Source of the DNA: an uncultured Steroidobacter sp.
GTDB taxonomy: Bacteria > Pseudomonadota > Gammaproteobacteria > Steroidobacterales > Steroidobacteraceae
Reading direction: 5' to 3'
Length of the DNA: 34,222 bases
NCBI GenBank assembly: GCA_946478975.1
Contig: CAMLEO010000041.1
Span: 1-34,222, forward strand
This document shows positions 1 to 8,179 of this stretch, one piece after another. Below the pieces are notes generated by a model. It was not told the origin of the DNA. It saw nothing but the letters and a program-made list of their open reading frames with translations, and searched no databases. Position 1 is the first letter of the stretch. Each line of letters opens with the position of its first letter. Both the position numbers and the translations under genes were made by a program.

Positions 1-299
1 GGGCGAGAAAGGAGCGGGAGGTCTACACGGACGTGCATTGGTTCGAGGCGAAGTCCAAAACGTGGCACGCGACCTTCTTCGATCCCGAGCACGGTTCGGC
101 TGCGAAGTTTGTCGGTGGGCCGGTGGGGGACGATCGGTACGTGCTCGAAACATCGGAGCTAGGCAGCAAACAAACACGGTGGTCGTTCAACGATATCCGC
201 CCGGATTCGTTCGTGTGGCGCGATGAGGCTTCCAACGATGATGGCAAGACCTGGAAGCTGCAGGCGGAATATCAGATGAAACGTCGGCGAGTGAACTGA
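1..299 (+). CDS. C-terminal end of an unknown protein (5' end outside window)
   Basis: The reading frame is open from the first complete codon (base 3) to the TGA at 297-299, so this is the tail (about 98 residues) of a longer protein that begins before the window. A GTG at 33 could be read as a start, but the same frame continues upstream with sensible residues, so truncation by the window edge is more likely. The tail is rich in Trp, Phe and Asp (HWFE, TWHATFFDPEH, RWSFNDI, DSFVWRDE, DDGKTWKLQAEY) and ends in a basic MKRRR stretch. This looks like a beta-rich soluble domain of the kind found in DUF1579-like or lipocalin-like hypothetical proteins. I cannot name a function. It ends only 15 bases before the cytochrome b gene, so the two may be co-transcribed. 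Confidence 0.7.
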   Translation, partial: ARKEREVYTDVHWFEAKSKTWHATFFDPEHGSAAKFVGGPVGDDRYVLETSELGSKQTRWSFNDIRPDSFVWRDEASNDDGKTWKLQAEYQMKRRRVN

Positions 300-314
300 C
301 GAGTGGGCACTCTC

Positions 315-1061
315 ATGTCGAACTCACCTTCGCGAGGACACAGTCGGTGGACGAGAATCTGCCACTGGATCGCCGCGGCGAGCTTCATGACGCTGGCGCT
401 CAGCGGGTTTTTCATTCTGATGGTGCATCCTCGTCTGTACTTGGGGCACGCCGGCAACGACCTCACGCCAGCGCTGTTGAACCTGCCGATCAGCAATAAC
501 TATCGGCCCGATGAGTTGCGTAACAGGGTGGTGTTCACCGAGTTGCCCGGTGCGCCCGTCATCGCCGAGCGCAACTTTGACGTATTCAATCAGAACGGCT
601 GGGCGCGCAGCCTGCATTTTCTAGCGGCATGGATGCTCGTCGTCATAGCTGCGGTTTATTTTTCGCTCGGCGTCTTGAGCGGTCACATCAAACGTGACTT
701 GCTTCCGCGTCCGAGCGAGCTCATGCCGCGAGCACTACTGCACGACCTGCGCGATCACTTTCCCCCGCGTGCTGGGCCGGCGAGCATTGGGCCGCCGTAT
801 GGGCTGCTGCAAAAGCTGACGTACTTCGGTGTGATGTTCGTCGTTCTGCCGTTGATGGTCGCGACAGGCCTGACGATGTCGCCGGCGGTGACTGCCGCCT
901 GGCCGATGCTGCTGGATGTATTCGGCGGCTATCAAACCGCCCGCACGATTCATTTCTTTGGCTTCACTGCGCTGGTGCTGTTCCTGGTCGTTCACGTCGC
1001 GATGGTGATTGCGACCGGTTTCAGGCGCCAGTTGCGCGCCATGACTTGGGGGAATGAGTGA
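315..1061 (+). CDS. Cytochrome b561-type membrane haem protein (redox partner of the molybdoenzyme)
   Basis: Predicted inner-membrane b-type cytochrome that passes electrons between the quinone pool and the molybdoenzyme encoded next. Four hydrophobic segments are visible: around RICHWIAAASF near the N-terminus, around SLHFLAAWMLVV, around YFGVMFVVLPL, and around RTIHFFGFTALVLFLVVHVAM near the end. Histidines sit within or next to these helices (HWI, LHF, IHFF, VVHV), as expected for haem ligands in the cytochrome b561 / Ni-Fe hydrogenase b subunit superfamily. Length (248 aa) fits. I chose the ATG at 315; an in-frame GTG at 303 would add four residues and cannot be excluded. The stop TGA overlaps the ATG of the next gene (TGATG), which implies translational coupling and a two-subunit complex. 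Confidence 0.85.
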   Translation: MSNSPSRGHSRWTRICHWIAAASFMTLALSGFFILMVHPRLYLGHAGNDLTPALLNLPISNNYRPDELRNRVVFTELPGAPVIAERNFDVFNQNGWARSLHFLAAWMLVVIAAVYFSLGVLSGHIKRDLLPRPSELMPRALLHDLRDHFPPRAGPASIGPPYGLLQKLTYFGVMFVVLPLMVATGLTMSPAVTAAWPMLLDVFGGYQTARTIHFFGFTALVLFLVVHVAMVIATGFRRQLRAMTWGNE

Positions 1062-1795
1062 TGAAGCAGCCAGGTCAGATGCACCGTCGTGCATTTATCA
1101 CAGGCGCAGTTTCCTCAGCCGGACTGCTGCTGGCCGGTTGTTCCAAAACGGATCCGCCGACCTACGGGCACCTGCTGCGCATGGGCGATTTGTTGACGTA
1201 CAAGGCCCACCGGCTGTTGTTTCCTGCGCAGTCGCTCGCCAGGGAATACGATGTCGCGGATATTTCCTCGATGCCTGCGATCGGTACGACGCATCCCAAG
1301 GCTCCTGACTATGAACGTTTGCTCGCCAATGGGTTTGCCGACTGGCGGCTGCTGGTCGAAGGCAGCGTGGCGCGGCCGCGAGCTTTCTCGCTCGATGAGT
1401 TGCAACGCATGCGATCCCGGACTCAGATCACGAGGCACACGTGTGAAGAAGGTTGGTCAGCGATTGCGCAATGGACGGGGGTGCCTTTGCGCAGCGTAAT
1501 GGAGGCTGCCGGCATTCGCTCGACCGCGCGCTTCGTGCAGTTCTATGCCTATGACGGTTGGGAAGACGGCATCGACATGCTCGATGCATTACACCCGCAA
1601 ACGATTCTGGCCTATGGCATGAACGGCCGGAATTTGCCCATCAGTCACGGCGCGCCGTTGCGACTCAGGGTCGAGACGCAGCTCGGGTACAAGAGCCTGA
1701 AGTTTCTCAGGCGCATCGTAGTGACCGATGAGTTCGACGATCACGGCCGCCGCGGCCTCATTCGCAATGGTTGGTCGTGGTACGCGGGTATTTGA
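1061..1795 (+). CDS. Tat-exported molybdopterin-dependent oxidoreductase, sulfite-oxidase/YedY fold
   Basis: Predicted periplasmic, membrane-anchored molybdenum-cofactor enzyme of the Oxidored_molyb (sulfite oxidase / MsrP-like) family. The N-terminus has a twin-arginine signal (HRRAFITG, from residue 8) running into a lipobox LLLAGC, with Cys27 as the likely lipidated residue. Cys128 in RHTCEEGW is placed as the molybdenum-ligating cysteine, and SHGAPLRLRVETQLGYKSLKF is the typical cofactor-binding tail. At 244 aa it is shorter than MsrP, and the natural substrate cannot be read from sequence. The start ATG at 1061 overlaps the stop of the cytochrome b gene, with GGGGGA at 1048-1053 as ribosome binding site; GTG 1058 and ATG 1079 are alternatives. 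The pair recalls MsrP-MsrQ in layout, but the partner is a cytochrome b561-type protein. Confidence 0.87.
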   Translation: MKQPGQMHRRAFITGAVSSAGLLLAGCSKTDPPTYGHLLRMGDLLTYKAHRLLFPAQSLAREYDVADISSMPAIGTTHPKAPDYERLLANGFADWRLLVEGSVARPRAFSLDELQRMRSRTQITRHTCEEGWSAIAQWTGVPLRSVMEAAGIRSTARFVQFYAYDGWEDGIDMLDALHPQTILAYGMNGRNLPISHGAPLRLRVETQLGYKSLKFLRRIVVTDEFDDHGRRGLIRNGWSWYAGI

Positions 1796-1896
1796 TCTCG
1801 CCGTCCCAGTTTTCCGCGCAACATATTTATACTCCGGTGTCGGAATGCGGGGTCGCTTTGCGTCCTATGCATACTGGAACCCACTGGAGCCCTTGA

Positions 1897-2550
1897 ATGA
1901 ACCCGACGATTACTGCTTTCGAACGATCGCCCGACCGTGGCCGCGGGCTGGCGCGAGATTTTCGCGTGCGATGGGCGCTGGAGGAGGTGGGTCAGCCGTA
2001 CGACGTGCGACTGCTGTCGTTCAGCCAGATGAAGGAGCCGGCGCATCGTGCGCTTCATCCGTTCGGGCAGATTCCGACTTATGAAGAAGGCGATTTCGCA
2101 CTCTTTGAGTCTGGCGCCATCGTGCTGTACATCGGCGAGCGCCATGCGGGGCTGCTGCCGAAGGATCCGAAGGCTCGGGCGCGCGCGATCGCATGGATGT
2201 TTTCAGCGCTCAGCACCGTGGAGCCGCCGATTGTCGAGCGCTCGATGGCGGTGATCTTTGAGCGCGACAAGAGCTGGTTCGAAGAGCGGCAGACGATGCT
2301 CGACGATCGTGTTCGTGCGCGCCTGGGCGAGCTGTCCACTCGGCTTGGCGATGCACAGTGGCTCGATGGTGAGTTCAGTGCCGGCGACCTGATGATGGTG
2401 ACGGTGCTGCGCAGGTTGGGTGGCTACGGAATTCTGGAGCAGTATCCAAGCCTCATGGCTTATATCGCCCGCGCCGAAGCGCGGCCCGCCTACAAGCGTG
2501 CTTTCGAAGCACAGCTGGCGGTGTTCACGGCGGCGGCAGCGAAGGGCTGA
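1897..2550 (+). CDS. Glutathione S-transferase family protein
   Basis: Predicted cytosolic GST (217 aa, usual family length). Residues about 5-80 form the thioredoxin-like domain: a long loop with RVRWALEEVGQPYD, the cis-proline segment HPFGQIPTYEEG, and the glutathione-binding ESGAIVLYIGERH. Residues about 90-205 are the all-helical C-terminal domain, with the conserved N-capping/hydrophobic-staple region FSAGDLMMVTVLRR. GSTs conjugate glutathione to electrophiles or act in reductive and isomerase reactions; no substrate can be assigned. The ATG at 1897 has a GGAG eight bases upstream. The gene converges on the holin-like gene with a single base between the two stop codons. Confidence 0.9.
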   Translation: MNPTITAFERSPDRGRGLARDFRVRWALEEVGQPYDVRLLSFSQMKEPAHRALHPFGQIPTYEEGDFALFESGAIVLYIGERHAGLLPKDPKARARAIAWMFSALSTVEPPIVERSMAVIFERDKSWFEERQTMLDDRVRARLGELSTRLGDAQWLDGEFSAGDLMMVTVLRRLGGYGILEQYPSLMAYIARAEARPAYKRAFEAQLAVFTAAAAKG

Positions 2551-2551
2551 G

Positions 2552-2908
2552 TTAGAAGGCCGAGCGCACGACCCACTCGCCGAACGTGCCGGCGAGTGAC
2601 ATCACCAGGGCGCCGAGCAGCGCCCAGCCGAAGCTGTCGACTTTGAAGTGATCCGTCAGCTTGTCGGTGATGACCAGCAGAATGGCGCTGATGATCCAGC
2701 GCGTGATGAATGCGAGCAGCCAGGCGAGGCCGAGGGTTGCGACGGTGAAGACCGCAAACAGCAGCCAGCCGAGCAGAAAGTTGAGCACACCCAGGATGGC
2801 CGCGACGAGCAGGGCGCTCGTCGCGCTCTTGATGTGAAGTCCCGGCAGGATGGCGGCCGTAATCCACACCGCGAAGGAAAGGATCAGCCAGGACAGGATC
2901 AGGCTCAT
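2552..2908 (-). CDS. Phage holin-like family membrane protein (YvlD/PF04020 type)
   Basis: Small protein of about 118 aa made almost wholly of hydrophobic helices, with four likely membrane spans (LILSWLILSFAVWITAAIL; SALLVAAILGVLNFLLG; FAVFTVATLGLAWLLAFI; ALLGALVMSLAGTFGEWVV). The pattern ILPGLHIKS followed by LGVLNFLLGWLL is typical of the Phage_holin_4_2 / YvlD family, a chromosomal family despite its name, with no known lytic role. The ATG at 2908 has GGAG eight bases upstream and is preferred to a GTG at 2917. It lies 30 bases downstream of the BrkB-type gene on the same strand, so the two are probably co-transcribed. Confidence 0.8.
   Translation of the reverse strand: MSLILSWLILSFAVWITAAILPGLHIKSATSALLVAAILGVLNFLLGWLLFAVFTVATLGLAWLLAFITRWIISAILLVITDKLTDHFKVDSFGWALLGALVMSLAGTFGEWVVRSAF
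2574..2598. terminator. 9-bp perfect stem-loop at the GST/holin-like convergence
   Basis: CACTCGCCG (2574-2582) pairs with CGGCGAGTG (2590-2598) around a 7-base loop. It lies 24 bases past the GST stop, inside the last codons of the opposite-strand holin-like gene. No T-run follows on either strand, so intrinsic termination is only a suggestion. Its placement between convergent genes supports a role in transcript ends. Confidence 0.35.
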
Positions 2909-2938
2909 CGAATGCACTCCATGCGCCGCTCAGGCGGC

Positions 2939-3952
2939 TTAGGATTGTTTCATCTCTTCGGAGGTCGGGCCAATCGTGTCGGCCGAGTATGCGCCGCGCT
3001 CGCCCATCTGCTTCGGTCGGCCGATCGTCGTATCTTCCCTGGTCTGCCGCTCGAGCTCGGCATTGATCTCCGCGCCGAGGATGATGATATATCCGCTCAG
3101 ATAAAACCACATCAGCAGCACGACGACGCCGCCCAAGGCACCGTACGTTTGGCCATAGCTGCCCCAATTCCGGGCGTAGAGCGCGAACAGCGCGCTGCCG
3201 ATCAACCATAGCGTCGCTGCGATCAGCGACCCGGGCGTGACCCATCGCCATTGCGCCGGATGCCGGTCCGGCGCGAACCGATAGACGATCGCCAGGCCCA
3301 GCACCGCAACACCAAACAACAACAGCCAGCGCACCGCCAGCAGCACGATCTCGGTCGCGGAGCCCAGCGGAAGAATAGACAACGCGAGCGGAACAGCAAC
3401 GCCGAGTAAAAGTACCGCGAGAAAGCCGATTACCGACCCGATGGTAAACGCGAGCGAGACCAGCAGTTGTTTGAAGAAGCCGCGATGTTCCTCTTCGTCG
3501 TACGCGATGTTGGTCACATTCATCAGCGCGACCATGCCTTTGCGCGCGCTCCACAACGCGAGCGCGATGCCCGCGATGATGCCGAAGCTGAGCGAGCCTT
3601 GAGAGTTCTGCGACAGGTTGTTCAGCTGTTGCTGAAGGATCTTGGTGGCGTCTTCCGGCAAGGCCGCTGCGACTTGCTGCAGGTGATTGGCGATGTCCGC
3701 CGGCGAAGCAAACAATCCATAAATCGATACCGCAGCTGCGAGGGCCGGAAACACAGCGAGCAGCGCATACAGCGCCAGGCCGCCCGCGATGATGTCCACG
3801 TTATCTTCCGCCATCTCCTTCTTGACGCGCATGGCCACGTCCCACCATCCGCGTGCGGGAACGTCCTGCGGACGTCTCGCCGTGCGTCCACGATCGTCGC
3901 GCTGGTCGGCGACACTCATGTCGTGATGCGAATACGTAATGTGACGTGCCAT
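2939..3952 (-). CDS. YihY/virulence factor BrkB family inner-membrane protein
   Basis: 337-aa polytopic membrane protein. After a charged N-terminal tail (1-50), the family core is clear: AEDNVDIIAGGLALYALLAVFPALAAAVSIYGL (about 48-80), then FGIIAGIALALWSARKGMVALMNVTNIAYDEEE (about 123-155), further spans at about 165-195, 203-224 and 240-260, and the signature GQTYGALGGVVVLLMWFYLSGYIIILGAEINAE (about 267-299). The family was once annotated as ribonuclease BN, which is not supported; its transport or envelope role is unresolved. The acidic/polar C-terminal tail (about 300-337) is variable. The ATG at 3952 is chosen; ATG 3919 is an alternative. It is transcribed toward the holin-like gene. Confidence 0.92.
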   Translation of the reverse strand: MARHITYSHHDMSVADQRDDRGRTARRPQDVPARGWWDVAMRVKKEMAEDNVDIIAGGLALYALLAVFPALAAAVSIYGLFASPADIANHLQQVAAALPEDATKILQQQLNNLSQNSQGSLSFGIIAGIALALWSARKGMVALMNVTNIAYDEEEHRGFFKQLLVSLAFTIGSVIGFLAVLLLGVAVPLALSILPLGSATEIVLLAVRWLLLFGVAVLGLAIVYRFAPDRHPAQWRWVTPGSLIAATLWLIGSALFALYARNWGSYGQTYGALGGVVVLLMWFYLSGYIIILGAEINAELERQTREDTTIGRPKQMGERGAYSADTIGPTSEEMKQS

Positions 3953-4106
3953 GATCTTCGTTCGACAGGAGGCGTCACCTTACCAATCGTTTAGCGCCAA
4001 GGAGGTTCCACGGAATGGGTTGCCTCGACAACAAGTGCAGGAGAGGCTGCCGAGGCTGTGGCCTTGTAGTGGTTTTAGCGAGTCGGCTCGGCGAAGATCG
4101 CTTACC

Positions 4107-4529
4107 TCACGGGCTCTTTCGCTTGCAAATGATCAACTCCTGATCGTTCTGGTCTGATATGTCTGTGGGGCGCGAACCGGCAGGGGCAACCACAATTTTC
4201 CACGAAACTCCGTCCAGCTCGTATGCAACGCTGACAGGCGTTGAAGTGGCAGGCGCCTCCTCCGGCCGAATGGTAATGAGCTTGAGATTGCCGGCACTGT
4301 CCAACTTGAACGAATACTTCATCTCCTTGCCGGTCTCGTCTTTGAAGGTCACCTTGTCTCCGCTGAAGACATACTGATAAGTAACATTCTTTGTGTGGCC
4401 GTTTTGACTTTCTGACTGCGCCAGCCAAACTCCTTGTATGTTTGCCTGGTCGGAAGATTCTGGCGCGTCACCGGCGATGCAGGACCATGAAGCGCAAACA
4501 AGAACCAGTGTAATGAGCGAGGTCTTCAT
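4107..4529 (-). CDS. Small exported protein resembling the TIGR03067 domain
   Basis: 140-aa protein with an N-terminal signal sequence (MKTSLITLVLVCASWSC, about residues 1-20) followed by one small beta-rich domain. The domain order IQGVWLAQSE, YVFSGDKVTFKDETGKEMKYSFKLDSAG, ITIRPEEAPATS, YELDGVSWKIVVAPAGSRPTDIS, ELIICKRK has the layout of TIGR03067-type domains (a 'GxW ... Y.ld...lk.c.ap.g..rPt' pattern), a lipocalin-like fold common in Planctomycetes. The role is unknown; the likely location is the periplasm. The ATG at 4529 has TGGAGA five bases upstream. Flanking gaps (3953-4106 and 4530-4668) contain no gene I can support. Confidence 0.7.
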   Translation of the reverse strand: MKTSLITLVLVCASWSCIAGDAPESSDQANIQGVWLAQSESQNGHTKNVTYQYVFSGDKVTFKDETGKEMKYSFKLDSAGNLKLITIRPEEAPATSTPVSVAYELDGVSWKIVVAPAGSRPTDISDQNDQELIICKRKSP

Positions 4530-4668
4530 GACGTCTCCATACGGATCCCAACGGTGTAGCTACGCCGCTTACAGAACCTGCATTCTGGCGCGTTCGATTC
4601 GAGAGGGGGCTTTAAACCTTTGCACCGATGTGTGCATCTCAGGTCATTCAGCCTGAGAGACAAACGAT

Positions 4669-6699
4669 TTGCAGCATTCTTCCAGCGCAAGCGTCCGCTT
4701 GCTGACTATAACCCTGCTCGGTCCGATGCTCATCGCCGCGTCGCCCGTGATCCCGCCGTGGGGATTCGATCTCGGCGGGATGGACCGGTCGGTACAGCCA
4801 GGCGACGACTTTGATCGATACAGCAGCGGTGCCTGGAAGCAGGCCACGCCGATCCCGCCTGACCGAAGCGCCTGGGGACCCTTCGCGATGCTGCGCGCGA
4901 AGGCGGAGAGTGACGTCAAGGCAATCGTCGATGACATTGCCGGGCGGCCGCAACCGGCCGGCTCGATCGAACGCAAGATTGCCGATACCTACAATGGCTA
5001 TCTCGACACCAACGCAATCGAGGCGGCGGGGCTGGCGCCGGCTAGCCCGGACCTCGCGCTGATCGCCGCCGCCCGCTCGCACGAGGATGTGGCGCGATTG
5101 ATGGGGCATCCCGAACTCGGCGTTGGCGGCCCGTTGTCGCTCAGCGTTTGGCCGGATGCCGCGAGCCCCGATCGATATGCAATCAACATCGTCCAGTCGG
5201 GTCTCAGTCTTCCCGACCGCACTTATTATTTGAACAGCGACACACGAGCCGCCGAAGTGCGAACCAGGTTTCGATCCTATGTCGCGGCCATGCTGGCGCT
5301 CGGCCATTATCCGAAACCGGAAGCTGCCGCCAACGCAGTGGTGGTGTTGGAGACTGAGATCGCACGAGCGCACTGGACGCGCGAGAAGCGCGCCGATCGC
5401 GACCTGACTTATCACCCCAAATCACGTGCTGAGCTCAAATCATTCGCGCCGAAATATCCGTGGGATGTGACATTCGCCGCGCTCGGGATACCTTGCTACA
5501 ACTTGTACGTCGTCAAGGAGGACAGTGCGGTACGAGATTTGACTGAGCTGTTTCGCGCCACGCCGGTCGAGACTTGGCACGCCTACATGACATTCCATTA
5601 TCTGAACGGCATGGCTGATGTGCTGCCTGCGGCATTCGATGACCTGTCGTTCGACTTCAACGGGCGAGTGCTTTCCGGTCAGCCGAAGAAGCGCGAACGC
5701 TGGAAACGAGCTACCGCCGCGCTCAATTCGGCGCTGGGCGAAGCTATCGGCCAGCTCTATGTCCAGCGTCATTTCACGCCGGAGGCCAAGGCTCAAATCA
5801 CGGCGCTCGTCGAGAATCTGCGGACCGCGTTCCGCGTAAGGATCGAGCGGCTCGATTGGATGTCTGCCGGCACAAAACAAAGTGCTCTGGCAAAGCTTGC
5901 GGCGATCCGCGTGAAAGTGGGGTACCCCGACCGCTGGCGCGACTACACGGCGCTGGAAGTTCGAGAAGGCGATCCCCTCGGCAACCGCAAGCGTGCGCTG
6001 CTGTGGGACTGGAAGAGACAAATCGCGCGTCTCGGGCAACCGACCGATCGCGACGAATGGGGAATGACCCCGCAGAACGTCAACGCCTACTCCAATAGTT
6101 TCTTCAACGAAATCGTCTTTCCCGCCGCGATTCTGCAGCCGCCTTATTTCGATCCCACGGCTGATCCCGCAGTGAATTACGGCGGCGTTGGTGGCGTCAT
6201 CGGTCATGAGATGAGCCACGCGTTCGATGATCAGGGCGCGAAGACCGACGCCAGAGGTGCTCAGCGCAATTGGTGGGACCAAGCCGACGGCGCTCGGTTC
6301 AAGGCAATGACCGCTCGCTTGGTTGAGCAATATTCGCGTTATGAGCCCATCCCGAGCAGTCACGTCAATGGCGAGACGACGCTCGGCGAGAACATCGGTG
6401 ATCTTGGCGGCCTCAACATTGCGCTGGAGGCCTACCATATCGCGCTACGTGACAAGGCCGCGCCGATCCTGAATGGCACAACGGGCGATCAGCGCGTCTT
6501 TCTTTCGTGGGCTCAGACCTACCGAGAAAACATCAGGGACGAGGCGATCCGGACCAAACTCGCATCTGATCCCCATAGCCCCTCGATGTTCAGGGTGAAT
6601 GGTGTGGTCCGAAACATCGACGCCTGGTACGAGGCGTTCGGTGTGAAGCCGGGAGATCGTCTCTACCTTGATCCCGTGGATCGCGTACATATCTGGTAG
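4669..6699 (+). CDS. M13 family (neprilysin/PepO-like) zinc metallopeptidase, secreted
   Basis: Predicted periplasmic or secreted zinc endopeptidase that cleaves oligopeptides. Family marks are unambiguous: N-terminal GMDRSVQPGDDFDRYSSGAW, the substrate-binding region NAYSNSFFNEIVFPAAILQPPYFD, the zinc site HEMSH (H513, H517) with catalytic Glu514, and ENIGDLGG, whose Glu574 is the third zinc ligand and Asp578 the conserved support residue. Length 676 aa is normal. The frame is closed by a TGA at 4654-4656 and the first usable start is TTG 4669 (GAGAGA eight bases upstream), giving a plausible signal peptide up to AAS at about residue 25. Another start, such as ATG 4726, would remove most of the signal. 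NAYS instead of the more usual NAYY is a minor deviation. Confidence 0.93.
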   Translation: MQHSSSASVRLLTITLLGPMLIAASPVIPPWGFDLGGMDRSVQPGDDFDRYSSGAWKQATPIPPDRSAWGPFAMLRAKAESDVKAIVDDIAGRPQPAGSIERKIADTYNGYLDTNAIEAAGLAPASPDLALIAAARSHEDVARLMGHPELGVGGPLSLSVWPDAASPDRYAINIVQSGLSLPDRTYYLNSDTRAAEVRTRFRSYVAAMLALGHYPKPEAAANAVVVLETEIARAHWTREKRADRDLTYHPKSRAELKSFAPKYPWDVTFAALGIPCYNLYVVKEDSAVRDLTELFRATPVETWHAYMTFHYLNGMADVLPAAFDDLSFDFNGRVLSGQPKKRERWKRATAALNSALGEAIGQLYVQRHFTPEAKAQITALVENLRTAFRVRIERLDWMSAGTKQSALAKLAAIRVKVGYPDRWRDYTALEVREGDPLGNRKRALLWDWKRQIARLGQPTDRDEWGMTPQNVNAYSNSFFNEIVFPAAILQPPYFDPTADPAVNYGGVGGVIGHEMSHAFDDQGAKTDARGAQRNWWDQADGARFKAMTARLVEQYSRYEPIPSSHVNGETTLGENIGDLGGLNIALEAYHIALRDKAAPILNGTTGDQRVFLSWAQTYRENIRDEAIRTKLASDPHSPSMFRVNGVVRNIDAWYEAFGVKPGDRLYLDPVDRVHIW

Positions 6700-6765
6700 G
6701 GTAAGTTCGCGTTCGGTGTTTCGCGGTCATTCCGAAATGTTCTTCGGTAATCGATAATTCGCTGC

Positions 6766-7407
6766 ATGAACACCAAGGGCACTATTGTCGAATGGAACGA
6801 CGATCGCGGATTCGGCTTCATTGAGCCGTATGGCGGCGGTGCAAGAGTTTTCTGCCACATCAAAGCGTTTTCGGTGCGAGTGCGCCGTCCGCAGGCTGGC
6901 GATGCGGTGACGTATCGAGCGACCAAAGACACGAAAGGCAGACTGCAGGCCTCCGATGTACGGCCTTTGGGTCTAGAGCGCGCCGCGTACGACGCGAACG
7001 GCGGACGTTCGCGCAATCAAGCACGAAAGCCGTCGTCGGGCGCTCCACGAAAATCCAACGCCGCCAGCTATCTCTTCATTGCAGTCTTCGCTGCTTCCCT
7101 GGCGGTCCTCGTTGCTGCGAATCGTATCTCGATGTTCGTGCCGTTGATCTACATCGCAATGACGGGTATCACGCTGTTTGCGTATGCATTCGACAAGAGC
7201 GCGGCGATAAACAAGCGGTGGCGGACACAAGAAAGCACCCTGCACGTGCTCGCCCTGGCTGGCGGTTGGCCTGGCGGTCTGATCGCGCAGAGGGTGTTTC
7301 GTCACAAGTCGAGCAAAACATCTTTTCTAGTCACGTTTTGGGTTTGCGTGATCCTCAATGTGCTCGCGCTGACCGCACACTCCGGGCTTCTCTCTTCTCT
7401 TCTTTGA
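6766..7407 (+). CDS. Cold-shock domain fused to DUF1294 membrane domain
   Basis: 213-aa two-part protein. Residues 1-66 are a cold-shock (OB-fold, nucleic-acid-binding) domain, with KGTIVEWNDDRGFGFIEP (RNP1-like) and RVFCHIKAF (RNP2-like). A basic linker (about 75-95) leads to a DUF1294 module with about four hydrophobic segments and its hallmark stretch AFDKSAAINKRWRTQE, LALAGGWPGGLIAQ, RHKSSKTSFLV. This fusion is a recurrent one in proteobacteria. It suggests a membrane-tethered RNA/DNA-binding protein, but the function is not known. The ATG at 6766 lacks a clear ribosome binding site. The 66-base gap from the peptidase gene makes co-transcription possible but not evident. Confidence 0.88.
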   Translation: MNTKGTIVEWNDDRGFGFIEPYGGGARVFCHIKAFSVRVRRPQAGDAVTYRATKDTKGRLQASDVRPLGLERAAYDANGGRSRNQARKPSSGAPRKSNAASYLFIAVFAASLAVLVAANRISMFVPLIYIAMTGITLFAYAFDKSAAINKRWRTQESTLHVLALAGGWPGGLIAQRVFRHKSSKTSFLVTFWVCVILNVLALTAHSGLLSSLL

Positions 7408-7757
7408 CATTTCGAATACTCGCTCACGATTCATGGTTTTATCTCACCGCAGTTCGTGTGGACCAAGTTGGGCACTATGAAGACGGCCGACGCTCGCTAC
7501 GTTTTGGGGCGGAGATGCAGTTATGAGTTGTACATCGCGAAGGACCGGCCGCAGGGCGCTGTCGACACGACAACCAGCGTGGACTCGTACTCAGGTAAGA
7601 TCTTGGCGGTGCAAGTTCATCAGGCCTCGCGACGGGTGAAGGCGCATGGCGGTACGTTTTGATCGGCGGATCGAAACGCCACCCACAGACGGTGGCCCTG
7701 CTCGCAAAGGTTCCTCAACAGTTCAGCAGTTTCAAACCGGCGTGAGTGCGCCTGCCA
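7408..7757. other. 350-base stretch without a supported gene
   Basis: A pyrimidine-rich run closes the CSD-DUF1294 gene. A 68-codon GTG frame at 7456-7662 (+) is present, but it has no recognisable domain, and its composition is not clearly protein-like. I see no tRNA, hairpin or promoter I would defend here. Confidence 0.4.
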
Positions 7758-8078
7758 ATGTACGACTGGATCAAGCTTGTGACTCGAAGTGGTCAAACCG
7801 TTAGCTCGCCGAGCCCAGCGGAACTTGAGAGCGCGTTGATCGAGCTCTTCAGCTCGCCGCTCGATGACGAGCACCCGAATTCCTGGATCGAATGCGGTTC
7901 TGAAGGCGGGCCGCTGCACACGTTGAACATCTTCCAGAGCGGCAAGGCGCTGTACGTCCGGTACTCTGATGCAGACATGTCTGCCGAAGATGCGAGAAGG
8001 CAGTTCCATGTCGGAGGCGTCGCCGAAGCCATGTCCCTCTGGAATGATCTTATCGAAGGCCGCCACGCTGCGTTCTAA
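7758..8078 (+). CDS. Small acidic hypothetical protein
   Basis: 106-aa protein of unknown function, starting at ATG 7758 (MYDWIKLVTRSG); a GTG at 7746 would add four residues. It is acidic, with a helix-rich first half (SPAELESALIELFSS) and beta-like segments after it (SWIECGSEGG, LHTLNIFQSGKALYVRYSD), ending in an EAMSLWNDLIEGR helix. Size, acidity and this alternation recall small immunity-type proteins such as the Imm1 group, but no adjacent toxin gene is visible and the resemblance is weak. The codon pattern is consistent with a real gene. It stands alone between poorly coding stretches. Confidence 0.55.
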   Translation: MYDWIKLVTRSGQTVSSPSPAELESALIELFSSPLDDEHPNSWIECGSEGGPLHTLNIFQSGKALYVRYSDADMSAEDARRQFHVGGVAEAMSLWNDLIEGRHAAF

Positions 8079-8122
8079 TGAGGCGTTCGTGGGACGGTGT
8101 GAAGTTTGCGTATTCCCCTTTC

Positions 8123-8153
8123 AACGTCCGCTTTGGCCGGTGTACGACAGTCG
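8123..8153. repeat. Short GCTTxTGGCCG element, copy 1
   Basis: Contains AACGTCCGCTTTGGCCGG followed by an imperfect partner (ACGACAGTCG). It shares the core GCTT(T/C)TGGCCG and the layout 'GTCCGCTT..GGCCG.-AGCGGAC' with three other places in this tract. It lies just after the 7758-8078 gene, in non-coding DNA. Confidence 0.4.
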
Positions 8154-8179
8154 ATTCCGCGGCGATGCGCATGATTCGA

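Noticed and set aside
2490..3554. 354-codon minus-strand frame overlapping the holin-like and BrkB genes
   Set aside because: Same strand but different frame from two well-recognised membrane proteins; Arg-rich shadow.
8070..8110. Possible integron attC-like site (TCTAATGAGGCGTT) after the 7758-8078 gene
   Set aside because: The 5' box does not fit RYYYAAC and no matching GTTRRRY box with complementary spacing was found nearby; no integrase is in the window.
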